This document shows, piece after piece, positions 34,227 through 46,920 of a DNA stretch of 64,000 nucleotides. Source of the stretch: Podocnemis expansa (Eukaryota; Chordata; Testudines; Podocnemididae); assembly GCA_007922195.1 (NCBI GenBank), contig ML681996.1, positions 15,749,990-15,813,989 on the forward strand, given 5' to 3'. Position 1 is the stretch's first letter; each line of letters opens with the position of its first letter. A model generated the notes under the pieces. That model did no database searches, was not told the origin of the DNA, and was given only the letters and a program-made list of their open reading frames with translations. A program made the translations under genes and the position numbers.

Positions 34227-34441
34227 GTCCCAAAGGGGTAGCTATGATAATCTAGTTCAGCAAAATAAGCAAGGAATTCTGTGTATCAGGTGGTTTCTAA
34301 GTTTCTGTTGGAATGGGTGGCATAATCTCTCACTGTAGTCTGTGTAATATGTCAATTGTAAATGATTTTTCTCCCATGAAAGCTCATGCAATAAATAAAT
34401 TTGTTAATCTTTAAGTGCCACAGGACTCCTTGCTTATTTCA
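34227..34441. mobile_element. Penelope-like fold-back, decayed centre
   Basis: The left end has the head in antisense ('aaaggggtagctatgataat', 'ctagttcagcaaaataagc', 34231-34275). The right end has the sense tail ('tctcccatgaaagctcatgc', 'aataaataaatttgttaatc', 'caggactccttgc', 34370-34437). About 90 bp between them are not recognisable. Only the 3' half of the ribozyme-like motif survives. No target duplication was seen. Confidence 0.65.
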
Positions 34442-37400
34442 CATATTGCTGATCAGGACAATCCCAGCTATTTCAGGCTAATTTGACATGTTCTTCAGAA
34501 TGTCTGTGTGAAATCCTTACCACATCACTCCATGAGCAGTTGTAGAATGACTGGCAAATGAGGCGACAGAAAGAGAAAAACCTTCATGGAGGCAAATGAA
34601 GATGCTTTGTGGCCCCCAAGCAAGCTCTTCCTCCACTTTCACTCCATGACTCCAACTTTCCCAGTATGGCAGCAAGATTCCTGGAATGGTACTGAGAGGT
34701 GTTGCACACCCTCAGAACACAGCATGGCTGTTAAGAAAACTGATTAACTGAATACCTCTTGCATCTCACCAAGCCCAAGGGCTACTAGATCTGCTTTGGA
34801 GTAGTCAGCTGGCAAGGGGTACTGCTGCACTGAACAGATTACAATGCTTTCTTTGGTGTCCAGGACTGTAAGTCACCTTGTTACTCCCCATCTTGTTACT
34901 GGAGAGGGAGAGTCGCTCGTGCTTAACTGGGTGTCAGTTCCCTGACATCATCAACCTATTACCCACCGAAACATCCTCCTCTGGATTATACCAGGTCTTA
35001 ATCTGCTTTGCAGATTGGTTTCCAGGTCCCCTAGACTGTTAAGTGCAGTCTGGTTTCCAGGTCCCCTAGAAGTGTTCTGCAGTGTCCTGCCATTACACAC
35101 AGCAAGTACCAGATAAGCTGTCCCCAAAGAAAAAATGCACACACCCATTTGTTTTGTCTGCTGAGGGTCATCTCCAGTACACTATCATTGTATTGAGTAT
35201 ATTCATTGTGAAGATAATCATAACTTTATTATCAAAGGCTAAGATTTAAGAGAGAGTAAATATGGATGATGGAAACCGAAACAGTTACCTCTAAAACAGA
35301 AAGCATAACATGCTTCACAGAGTCTAAACATAACATCAAGGCCAGAATCCTTGTCTAAAGTAATTTGTCACATCTCATATGATTTCCCAGCATCTCTTAC
35401 CAAAAAGAATGGGATCTCTTTTTCATTAATGCAAAAAGGGCTGTCCCTTTGCTTTGTCAGTGAAGAATCAAGTGGTGTCTTTTTTTGTATTTCTGTTTTA
35501 TTCCCAAAGTCATTACTTTGTACCCAGGATCAAGATGACCCTGGTGGTTTATGCTCTGGTGCGCTGGCTATCTATTGCACTCACATCCTCATGTTGACTG
35601 TTGTATGCAAACCAACTTGTATGGTGTTGGCTTGTAACACAGACATATATCCTTTGTCTGCTTGTCTACCCTGATTTGATTCAGATTTTAGAAGATATTT
35701 TCTAGTATATGTACATAACTCCTTACATATCTTACAATTTTCTTGTGAGATGATTTGTAAACTGTTATATCTGATATGTAAACTGTTCCTGTAAATAGAA
35801 TGGCCACAATTTTCATGAAAAAGCTTGTTCTTTTGAGGTTCAAACTCAGCTTTTCAAACTGAAGAGGTCTGTGCAGCTTAAAATAAGCAGCTAAACATGA
35901 AGATGGTTGTCCAAATTAAACCTAAGCTTGGAATATGCTGAAGCCTACTTCATCACTAATTATGAAGATGGTGCACTCCTTTCCAATACATCTGTACTGG
36001 GCCCACCAACACATTTTCTAGAGGTCAGTGGGCAACTTTAAAATAGAAAGATTTGGGGGGCACTAATGATTTCTACTAGCTTGGCTTGGTGTGAAAAGGT
36101 TATCTCACTACCAGTCTCTAAGCTGTGTGATCTGCCAGAAGAAAAACACTTTATGGCCAATTTTAGAGGGATGGACAGCTGGAGTACTAGTCATCAACTG
36201 GAAATGGATTTCTCATATATAACTAATCTTCTGACCACACAGTTTATTCAAGATTAAGCTATTTCTTAATTCCCTGAAATCTATTCTCAGAAAGTTGAGC
36301 CATATCCAGTAAATTACTATAATTGAGTTGGATCCTCACACTTAAAATTAGTGCTGAAAAGTGTATTAGGTGTTTCACTGTCAAATAATAAGACAACACC
36401 CCTGTTCCAGAGAGTGTTATAATCAATTGGTCAGATTGTGTTGGTCCTTTGCAGGTGGGTATGGGAGGAAAGGGAGGCAGCAGAGTCTCTTTTTCTCCCT
36501 TTCTGTCCCTGCACATCAACAAGGCATAATTCCACTCCTTGTATTTAAAGAGTGCAAGAACTGATTGACTCTAGTCCTGAAAACTGATACCAGAGAGGCT
36601 ATTTAGGGAATAAAGTACTATTCTATGTGAGTAAGAGTGGCAGAATCAGACCTTTTACTCCATTCCATGAACTGATCTATACTATAGCTATCAGTTCACC
36701 TAAACGATACATTAGCTCAAACCTGTTAGGCTACATTAAGGAAACTGAGTAAGTTACTGTGTTTTAAAGCCCCTCACAGTTTAGTAAAACTGCTGGCTCA
36801 GCACCTTATAATCAACAGGAACCCTGCATTAGTTAAGTTATACAAACAATCCATTATGGTGACTGTATTTCATAACAGAAACTACCATACCTACTCTATC
36901 ATTCTGCTGCCTTTGAGCCATTCAGGATACAAGGTCCCTGCAGCAGTATCACAGAGTCTGATATATGCCACTTTGAGATGAGATGTTTGAAGAATACCAA
37001 TTGATGTATTTTTGGGATCTCTTCAAAATTATGCATCAGCCAAAGGACACATTTGATGAGTGCAAGCCTTTTTAATGGATTTGCTAAAGTAATAACTGTA
37101 AGTGAAGCCAAAAACTCAAGACATATCTTTAAAAAGTAGATGCCTACTTAACATTAACTTAATCTGAACTAAGCATTTGATGACCTAATGGATATTATGC
37201 ATGCTATAAATAAAATAGAAGTAAAAGTGTGATTAGTCTCCTAGATGTTACTCAGTCATTTGCAGACTTTAGTTAGGAAGATTGAATGATAGAAAAAAGT
37301 CTTCCAAATATATGAAAACTAATGAAGAAAACAAGACCTCTAACACAATCAAGTTTAAGCATAAGAGTAGATACAGCAAGTCAGTTGTCTTTCAAGAAAT

Positions 37401-40400
37401 GAAGGCAATTAGCTGTCACAGAAAGACTCAGAAAAAAAATCCAGTCACCTCAAAAATATAAATTACTTCATTCTCCTTCTTATTCGTTAAATTTTACCAC
37501 AGCAGGAACTAAAAAAAGAAAAATTAAAATGCCAACATAAAATATAGATGCACAGTATAGCCCAGAAAGCATACAATGAATGAGTCAGTTAAGAAAAACT
37601 ATCTATATGCAGTAACACACTGAGAAATGAATTAGCATCTTGTGGAAATTGCAAAGTTAAAAAAACCCAGAACCCTGCACTGAACAAATTAAACATAGCA
37701 ACAGCTGAAGTCCTTGCAAAATAATGCTTTAATCATGTTCAATAGTAAAATTCTTCTTTTGTTCTTCCTAAAACTTAATTGTAAGCTTCATAGGGTCCAG
37801 AACATTCTTTCGGTTTAGATCCAAGTCACTGTTATCCTCTGTTACTTTCACAGGCTCTGAATCCAAATCAAAATTACCATACTGGTTTTCAAACTTTTCA
37901 TGGACTCCCTCTTCCCTTCTTCTCTAACTTTGTGGTGATGTGTTCTCTTGTCCTTATTCTCCTTCCCTTGTCCTCTCTCTATCCCCTCCCTGGAATTCTG
38001 CACACTTTTGATTTCCTCTTTTGAATGTGTCTTTTCTCATCTATTTGGAACTCTTGGGTCCATATCTTTTTTTCTTTTTTTCAAAGTCTCAGCAAAACTT
38101 GTTTTCTCTGTAGGTTTATGGTTGATTCTCTTCAGCATTTTGTGACAGCTGTGTACTCTTGTGGCTATTGTCTTGCACAGCTTGGCACAACCCTGACAAT
38201 GACTATTATCAGTGTAATGATCATCCAGATGCTATGTTTTGAAAACCAAGTTCAATGACTACAGCTTTGAAGAACAGTGTTTCGAAAAATACAGTATTTC
38301 TACAGTCCCTTGATATAGTGGTCATCATTAAAAAGACCTTTGGTCTTTGTGAGTTCAGAAGTGCTGATGAGAAGAACCCTGTGGGGGCAAAGTTGCGCAA
38401 CATATTCTTCTGCAGTAACATATTCGGAGGAGAAGGAAGTTGATCATACCCATGCCTTCCTCTAATTCTCCCTCACGACTTTACAAACATCCCCCATTGC
38501 CCACCATTTCCTCCCTGGGACTGCTCCACCAGGTCAGTCTGGGGTGCTCAAGGGCTTCTCTTACTTTTGCTGCTTACTGCAGTGGGAAGACTCACCATTC
38601 TCCTTGATTGTGCTGCTTCTAGGGGAAAAACAAATGTCACAGCAGTACAGGAGATTGTAGGGAGGAAAGGAAGGTGTCCAGTGCTATGAGGAATGTCAGG
38701 GAGAGGCTTCAGTTGTGCTCTGAACTTCCCACTCCCCACATTTATATTCTTCATTTCTGTCATCACTCACCCCTGTTGAATGCAGATCTTTGCATATTTT
38801 GCCAAGCTCCTCTGCCTGTTGGCTGCTGCCCATGCCTGTTCCTCTGGAGGAAGGAAGGCTGTGGAGGGAGGACTGAGATGTGTGGGACAAGCGGAGATGA
38901 GAAAATGATGTAAGGGAAGCAAAGGGACTGACATACAGCTTGTGCCTTCAGTGACTAGTTTAACCACTGCCAAGGAACAAGAGGCAGTTCAGGGAGAGCC
39001 AGACTGTGGAATGTCTCTGCAAATACTGAAGAAAGCCACTTACACAGTGGCACTTTCTACAGCTGAACAAAAGATGCAGCATACACACTCATAGCACTAT
39101 TTGGGTTCCTTGACCTCCCCTAACCTGGCCATATACCTCTTCTTTGAGGTGGTCATGGCTGCCAAGCAGTATTTCTGGGCAAATGAGGAGCATACACAGT
39201 GGTCTTTAGCCTTCTAAGACTTTTAGTTTAGTTTAGTTTAGTTTGTTTTATTTTCCAGTTTCCACATTTCTAGCCCCAACTCAGAGAACAAGTCTGGCTT
39301 AAGTCTTCTAATCTGTGGTGGCTCTAGCCCTCTATGTTTATATGAACAACCCACGTATACCCTGGCAGCTTCTCTGTGTCGTGCTCAGATTGCTAGGTAA
39401 CACCAGGCAGTGCATCTCTAATACCTGCTTCACACATACAATTTATTTTCAATTCTGAAGTGTTGGGCTGCTTTTCCTTTTAAACACTTTCTCTGTTTCA
39501 AATGGCAACATACAAATAAAGAAGCATTTGATAGCTAATGTCAATTAAAAATACTTATAATACCACATCTTTTATTTTCACTGTTGTGTGGGCTCCCCTC
39601 TTCTTTCTAGACATGCCTTGCAATGCCCTGAGGACTCCTCTCTTACCCTAGTCAGAGAGAGTCAGACAGCTTATTACCTGATTATATTATATAGATCATC
39701 TTTGCCCAACAATTCCATGTGGCATCAACTTCCACTACTTCAAGTCCTTTCTGAGGTCCACCTTTATCACACCTTGGACTTCCTGAGGTGTGGGAGTGAA
39801 CATTTAATGTAAAATGTCAGAGATAACAAAGGGCATGTGTATATCATTTATATGTGAAGATGAGTCAAATCACATTTAACCTATTCTTCTGGCATGCCAG
39901 TTGCCATGACAGGCCAATTAAGCATACAGTACTTCTAGAAAAGACTGGTTTAAGTTGATGATCTCTGTGTGTCTCTCTCATAGAGTTTGTTTGTAGGCTT
40001 GCAGAATTTTGTCAAATAAATTATTAATATTGGGGAAAATGTCTATTTGGGAGACTGAATTTGAGTTGATATTTATCATGCTCTGTTTATTCACTTTATT
40101 TCTCCTTTGCCATGAGTAGAGAATAAGTAGAATTTCTCGCTTCAGACACTTTCATCTGTTGCCCACAGGCCTTTCAGCAATATTTTAACCAGTCAATACT
40201 TCTAGAAAGGATTGACGGAAGGGACAGTAAATTTTCTACATGGAGACAGGTTTCATTTCTAAAGTTTTATTTAGAAATAGGTTTTGAACTGGGTCAGGTT
40301 AATTTGCTCCACCTGAGCCCAGGCACAAAGACAGTGTGGGCTTGAGGAGCAGACATGTTAAAGCACCAGTGAACTGAGAGATTAAGAATGCTTCAGCTGC

Positions 40401-41587
40401 ACATATGGGATATAAGCATCTTGGCATTGTGGAAATGAGGTCTTTAAAGCTGATTGATTGTTCCTTCTCTTCATCCATAGATTTGAGTAATAGCAGAACA
40501 TCTGATGGGCCTGAGAAAAATCAGATGTAAATTTCTTTAGCTCCTGAGGACAGAGAATAACAACAGGGAGGACCGACCGTTAAAATCAATGTGAATTTCA
40601 CATAAGTAAAAGTGTCAGGATGGGGCCTAATGGTAGGGGTAGCCTACTGCACTCATTTCAGCACAACTGAAAATTATTTAGAATTCAGTTTCTCAGCTTT
40701 TTAGATCTAATATTATGTCAAAGGGATAATAATCAACCACTAATCAACATGGCTTTCTTTGAATGATGTATTTTTACTTCTGTGCTTTTCATGTGTAATA
40801 AATAAACCCATGAGTCAAAGTTCAAAAGCTGTATTCTCCAGTTACACTGCTTTCAGTATTGTTCAAATAAAAACGAGCCTTTTCTTTCCTTATCTTGTAC
40901 TGCAGTCTTTGGAGAAAATCAAGTTAAAAAGGTTCAAAAAGATTATCTACATTAAAAAACAATAGAGGAATCCAAATATTATGATGTGAACTTTCCTAGA
41001 TGTGTACAATTCCCCCCCCATCCACAGCTGTTCACTATCTGATGGAGAAAGTTAAAAAATGTGCATATAAATTAAATTAAAATGACATAATTATCCCAAC
41101 TAAAATTTCACTTTAACAAAGATGAAACAGATGTATCATCAGCAATATGATAAGCATCATTCAGTCATTGCATAGTTTTTTTTCTTCAGATTTATTTTTT
41201 CTTAATCCATGTACCACAGAAATGTTTGTATGGCATGGTCCAGTTCAAATTGTCGATGGTTGTTGGAGTTTTTTTCTTGTTTGTTTTTTGTTTTGCATTT
41301 TCCAGAAGGGGAAAATGCATACCATAGGGATAAAGTAGAGTCACATTTAAACATGCAAGCTTGTAAAGATGAAACTTCAACATGCATCTATTAAAAGTAA
41401 TTTTGCAGATGTCCATTAATGTTGTTACTGTTCTGCATAAAACCCTATACAAAACAGTAACTAGTAAAAATATAGTAGGTACGTTAAATGATTCATTTTA
41501 GGAATAATGCTCTACAGTTAAAATGGATCAGTACTACTATAAGGAGGTAGGCTAGTAGAACTAGCATAAGCTTTCTAGTCTACTCAC
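34442..41587. other. About 7 kb, no gene recognised
   Basis: The longest plain stretch of the window. I found no exon-like ORF, no RNA gene and no transposon ends. It contains a short (TTTAG)n run (39222-39244). The longer ORFs (107 residues at 35351 plus; 79 residues at 38674 plus) have no motif and overlap others on both strands. Confidence 0.5.
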
Positions 41588-41853
41588 TGATATGTTCACA
41601 CACAAGGGGTTATTTCAATACAAATTGTTTCGATACAAGTTATATCAAAATATTTCAAAATAAGTTAATTCGAATTAACAGTTTGTTAATTCGAATTAAG
41701 GAAAAAAGCAGGAATCAAAATAGCATGTTCAGACAACAGTTATTTCTAAACGAGTCACCATTGTTTCGAAACAACATGTTCAGATGGCATTGTTTTGTCC
41801 CCACATTGGGTTTAAGTTGTTTCGAAACAACGGTGTGTCGTGCGAACATGGCC
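41588..41853. mobile_element. Palindrome-body TIR element, type D (candidate)
   Basis: Candidate ends TGATATGTTCACAC and, complement of the right end, GGCCATGTTCGCAC resemble the GGCTATGTCTACAC ends of types A-C. The body contains TTGTTTCGAAACAA, AATTCGAATT and TATTTCGAAA palindromes. Flanking triplets do not match, so the boundaries are tentative. Confidence 0.55.
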
Positions 41854-43229
41854 TTTCTTATTTCGAAACAAACTCTGAGAAAAAGTGTTACCTATCAGGA
41901 ATCTAATGTGGAAACTGATTTGTGGGGACAAATACATACATATATTTAAAAATAATCTTATTGACTGTCACTAAATGTTGAATGACTGGTATTCTTGATT
42001 ATTGGATCATAGATTAATATATTTCTTAAGGGCAAAAATGACCTTTCTTCTCCAGTCTTGAGCAAAGTGCCATTTTAATTACCTTTGTTTGCCCTCCAAC
42101 TTTTCTTCTCCTTTAACTAATTCAATTTTTCTTATCTACCATCTGTCAGCAATGGTGCTCTCACCATGGACGCAGCTATTAACTGCATTGCAAGCTCACA
42201 GGATAAGAAACCAAGAAAAATGTCTGAAGATGAATCATGGCACATCAGTGAAATAAGAAAGCAGGATATTTTACTCTAGAAAACTGGTTTGTTTTGGACT
42301 TGAGCTTGCAGTGCATAAGGATTAAAACAATCAATCCATGGATAGCAATGGTTCGAGGCCTCCTTTAATCAAATAATGAGAGAGAGACTCTAGAAGAAAA
42401 GAGATTAATTTATACTTTCTTTTCTAAGGGGGTGAGGACCTATATTATCAGAGTGATACTATTCCTTGGAATCTTGTGCTCAGGAACATCTTAATGGAAA
42501 ATCCAGATGCAAGGTTTATTAGTTTCTATGTTGGAACTACATAGTTAACAATGAAAAAGTAAGTATTTTTCAACTGTTACTAAAAATATCTGAAGAATAG
42601 CTAAAGAAATAGAAATATTTATATTTTCACCATTGGAATAATAAAGTCCAAAGCTGCATTGGCTAGGTAAAGTCATATTATGGTGGTGATAAGAACAGCC
42701 AAAGATGAAAAAGAATGGATTGTTTTTGATATTGCAAGCTTAAAAATGCTTTGGCCTATACAATAATATATTTTTAAACATCTGCTGATTACCTGAACTA
42801 TTTTGTACTATTTTTGTTTAGGAATAAAGAAATTAATTCATCAGGATAAATTTGTATGCATCTGAGAAGACTGAACATAATACATACTCCTTTCTGATTG
42901 CTTCTGAGGAAGAGGCTGGAAGAATTCCTGGATGAACCACATGAATATAATGATGAGTGTCTGTGAGATAGCCAAATGCAGAATCAGTAAACTATGTAGG
43001 AGCTAGGAGGGCACAAAACAGTTTATTGAAAGGTACTGTGCATCTGCCAAGAAGTGAACTGACACGAAAGCAGAGTAAATTAATTAATGGAGTCTTATTT
43101 CCTGCTCTCCCCGCAGATTGGTAGTTGAACTCAGAGGATGTGTGCAAGGATTGAAATAGGATGCTTGTGCCTTATATGCTGCAATTCTGTCAGGTGAGCC
43201 AAAATAGAATTTCCTTCTTTTCCAGACAT
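41854..43229. other. No gene recognised
   Basis: AT-rich sequence, nothing identified. Confidence 0.5.
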
Positions 43230-43662
43230 AGGGGATATGTCCACGCACGCACGCACGCACGCACGCACATTCTCTCAAATTCGACCTTATAAACATCAGG
43301 TAGAATTTAAAAATTGACCTGTTTACACAGCAGTCTGGCCAATTTGACCTAAGGCTTCCCTAGCAAGGCACCTAGAACTGTGCAGGGGATGTTTTTCCCT
43401 ATGCTGGGCTGCAGGGGCTGGAGCCTGGTAGAGGATTGGGTGGCAACATGGCCCTACCAGGGGGCCATGTTGCCACACCTCCCATGATGACCCTCTTCCA
43501 ATTTGAACTAGCAAGTCCTGTCTATGGACATGCTAGTTTGAATTGGTTTTCCTACTCTGGCCATGTTAGTTTGAACTGACTGAATTCAAACTAATCATAA
43601 TTAGTTCACCTTGATCTAATTCAGTCAATTCTAACTAACAGTCTAAATGCAGACATACCCAG
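43230..43662. mobile_element. TIR element, type C
   Basis: Element 43233-43659 (427 bp) has termini GGATATGTCC and, complement of the right end, GGGTATGTCTGC, with a 3-bp duplication AGG on both sides. The body has AATTTGAACTAG / AGTTTGAATT palindromic pieces and a GC-richer centre ('gccatgttgccacacctcc'). A truncated relative lies at 20844. A (ACGC)n run (43243-43268) has expanded just inside the left end. Confidence 0.7.
43243..43268. repeat. (ACGC)n microsatellite
   Basis: About 6.5 perfect ACGC units immediately inside the left end of the type C element. CpG-rich tetramers are unusual in this AT-rich setting. Confidence 0.9.
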
Positions 43663-44124
43663 GGGCACTGCAATTGAATTTAAGTCAGATTAAAGATGTT
43701 TTAGTATTTAACACATAGTAAATTTAGAAGTGAGTAAGAAACTGCAGACTTAGTGTTTAAAATGTACATATCACATAGACATACAACAGAATACACTTGT
43801 AGCCTTTGCCTGAGAGAACAAAACAGTCTAAGGGCTTGATTTTGGAAGCCATACCTATGAAGTGTGGAGTTTATTTCATACATGAACTCAGGGCAACCAT
43901 TTGAATGAGTAAGTAATGCTCATTGCTTAATAAAGGGTTGCAGAATTAAGTCCTATGTTAACATAATATCAAGTGGATATGACAGCACTGGGGGTGATTA
44001 GGAGGAGAGAAGATAAGGAAAAAGACTATATGATCACCTGGAAGAGTAATACAGTTGTCAGGAAGATTAAAAACTTCAGGGTGATCTATTTTCAAATGTA
44101 TATGGACTACATTTTTAAAAATAA
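43663..44124. other. No gene recognised
   Basis: Nothing identified. Confidence 0.45.
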
Positions 44125-45855
44125 CCATTGTTGAATGAATTACTTGCATCAGCGTTCACTGCAGAAGATCTGAGCCCCCCTCCCCCCGAGCCATTCTTTT
44201 TAGATGACAAATCTAAGGAACTGTCATGGACTGAGGTGTCCACTGGAGGTTTTGGAACAAACTGATAAATTAAACAGTAATAGTTCACCAGGACCAGATG
44301 ATATTCACCCAGGTTTTCTGAAGGAACTCAGATGTGAAATTATAGATGTATTATGCTATGTAAGCTATAATTCAAATGGACTTCTTTAGAAAATGACTGG
44401 TGGATAGTTATTCTGGTGCCAATTTTTAAAAAAGTCTCCAGAGGTGATCCTGGTAATAATAGTTCAGCACACCTTTCTTCTTTACCAGGTAAATTGGTTG
44501 AAACTATAGTGAAGAACCACATTATCAAACATACATACAAACATGATTTTTTGAGGAAGAATCAACATGACTTTTGTAAAAGGCAGTTGTGCCTCACCAA
44601 TCTATTAGAATTTTCTGGGGGGGTGGGGAGTCAACAAACATAGGGCAAAGGATATAGTGTACTAGGACATTCAGAAACCCTTGACTAAGTCCCTCACCAA
44701 AAGCTCTTAAACAAAATAAGCAGCCATGGAATAAGAGGGAAGGTTCATCTCATGGATCAGAAACTGCTTAAAAGATCAGAAACAGATGATTATTTTTCAG
44801 AATGGAACGAAGTAAAGAGTGGCCCTTGGGGATCTGTATTGAAACCTGTGTCGTTCAACCTATACATAAATGGTCTGGAAAATAAGGTAAATAGTGATGG
44901 GGAAAAGGTTTAAATATAATACAGAATTACCAAAGACAGTTAAATACAGAGCTGACTGCAAAGAGTTACAAAGGGAACTATGAAAACTGGGTGATTGTGC
45001 AACATAACGGCAGATGAAATTCAGTGTTGGTAAATGCAAAATAATGCATATTAGAAAACATAATTCCAACTATACATTAAACATGATGGAATTTAAATGA
45101 GCTGCTACCACTCAAGAAACAGACCTTGAAGGCATTGTGTATAGTTCTCTGAAAACACCCACTCAATGTACAAGTTATTAAAAAAAAAAAAAAAAAAGTA
45201 AGTCATTAGGAAAGGGGTAGGTAGCAAGAGGGAGTAAGGCAATAAATATGAGAATGCCATTATACCAATCCATGATATGCTGACACCTTGAAGACTGCAT
45301 ACAGTTCTGGTAACCCAAAGGGCTTCAAAATGAGGAGCAGTTAAAAAGACCGGGACTGTTCATCTTGGAAAAGAGACAACTAAGGCAAGAGGAAGGGTAT
45401 TATATAGGTTTATAATATCATAAATGGTATAGAGAAAGTGAATACGGAAGTGTTATTTACCCCTTCCCGTAACACAAGAACTAGGGTTTATCCAATTAAA
45501 TGAATAGGCAGCAAGTATAAAACAATTTTAAGTAAGTACTTCTTTATACAATACATTATCAACCTGTGGAAGTCATTGCCAGGGAATTAAAGCCAAAACA
45601 ATAATTTGATTAAAAAAAGTAGATAAGCTCATGGTGGATAGGTTCATCAAGGGCTATTAGCAAAGATGTTCAGAGATTCAACCTTAAACTCTGAGTATCT
45701 CTATCAGTCTAACTGCCAGAAGGTGGATCTCCTGATGATTTGCCTATTCTATTCATTCTCTCCAAAGCATCTGGTACCGGTCAGTGTCAGAAGAGAAGAT
45801 TCAAAGCTCAATGGACCATTGGTCTGCCCATTAAGGTGTATTCGTGCCTTTGGTT
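44125..45855 (+). mobile_element. CR1-type LINE, second subfamily, degraded
   Basis: The sequence follows a LINE RT across about 1.7 kb. 'TDKLNSNSSPGPDDIHPGF' (44261 on) is the SPGPDGIHP motif, then 'VPIFKKVSRGDPGNNSS', 'GKLVETIVKNHIIKH', 'CLTNLLEFSGG', and later 'NLYINGLENKVNSDG' before the region where the catalytic box should be. Further on come the C-terminal segment ('aagagacaactaaggcaaga', 'ggaagtgttatttacccctt') and a 3' UTR with 'aatggaccattggtctgccc'. Stops and frameshifts are frequent. An A-run of 18 (45180-45197) interrupts it. It is a different subfamily from the copies at 7 and 12.6 kb. Confidence 0.88.
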
Positions 45856-46439
45856 GATTTAATTTTTGGATCTCAGTATAAGATGCTGGAAGGGAGGCTT
45901 TCTGGTATGAAAATGACAAGGTCAAAGAGAGTATTGCTGTGTGAAAGGGTAAAAATGGTAAATTCCAATGATATTTAAAAACTCTTTGTAGAAGAGCAGT
46001 CCTTTAAGTGCAAATTCAGCATGAAAATAGGCCATCTCTAATAGGTTTTTATTTAAATGTTCCACAAGCACACTGAGAACATTCAGTTTTGATAAATTGG
46101 TAATAAAAATGACAAAATCAGTTTGAAATTATAGAAAATAACATTTTTGGATCAAAGCAAAAATGACTAACTAAAGGCAATATCTAAAAAGCTCAACATC
46201 CTTGTACTTGACAGCCTAAGCCAATGGAAGATGTAATTACCCAAGGAATGAAATACATTGTATTTAATTAAACATCATACTCTAAAATTAAAAAAGAAGA
46301 TATCTTATTATTCATACTGGGATTATGCTTCCTGAAAGTACTGATTATTTGCCGTTTGAAAATCAGAGCACTTATAGTGCCTCAGGATGAGCACGCAGAC
46401 ACTGATACCCAAAATCACTATCACTTTTCAAAAGTAGGG
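45856..46439. other. No gene recognised
   Basis: AT-rich, nothing identified. Confidence 0.5.
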
Positions 46440-46920
46440 TCTCCTGGCTTGTCTAACCATTTGGTTGTGCACTTCACCACAGGCTGCCCACTTTTATGGG
46501 GCCCCCTTGCTGGGGCCCGGGCCCCCCACTGCAGTGGTCTGAGGGTGGGGCAATCCCCTGAGGCCAGAGTCTGTGCTCCACGGCTCTTCCCTCCCTACCC
46601 CCAGACTGGCTGTTCTGCCTCAAAGGGTGGGGCTAACTGGTGCATGGGGTGGCCACTGGTGGCTATGCTGGGGTCCTATGGGGGCTAGCCATACCTGCCT
46701 GAGATGCAGGGATCCCCGTGTGGCAACCCAACAGCACGCTGGGCCCTGGAGAGCTATGCTGGAGGCTGTCCCATACACTGACCAGGCCACCCCCTACCGG
46801 AAGACCCTGCCTCTTCGGGCAGACCAGCCAGCCCAGGGGCAGGCACGAGCGTCATGGCCTGCCACAGCTCAGGCTCCTGGGACCCACCGACCGCTATAGC
46901 ACCAATTCCCCACTTAAAGC
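46440..46920. other. GC-rich island, probable repeat
   Basis: A sharp GC-rich block in AT-rich flanks ('gctggggcccgggccccc'), like the two hAT-type MITEs at 22.7 and 32.2 kb. Two overlapping 108-110-residue ORFs reflect composition. The right flank reads AACTCAGGGGCTTTAAG on the complement, hAT-like, but I could not pair it with a left end or duplication. Not a convincing CpG-island promoter. Confidence 0.35.

Noticed and set aside
39222..39252. Telomere-like repeat (TTTAG)n
   Set aside because: The pentamer is not the vertebrate TTAGGG and has fewer than five units; a simple repeat.
46356..46899. Two overlapping 108-110-residue ORFs as a gene
   Set aside because: They sit in a GC-rich island where stops are rare in all frames, have no domain, and the first begins in AT-rich sequence outside the island.
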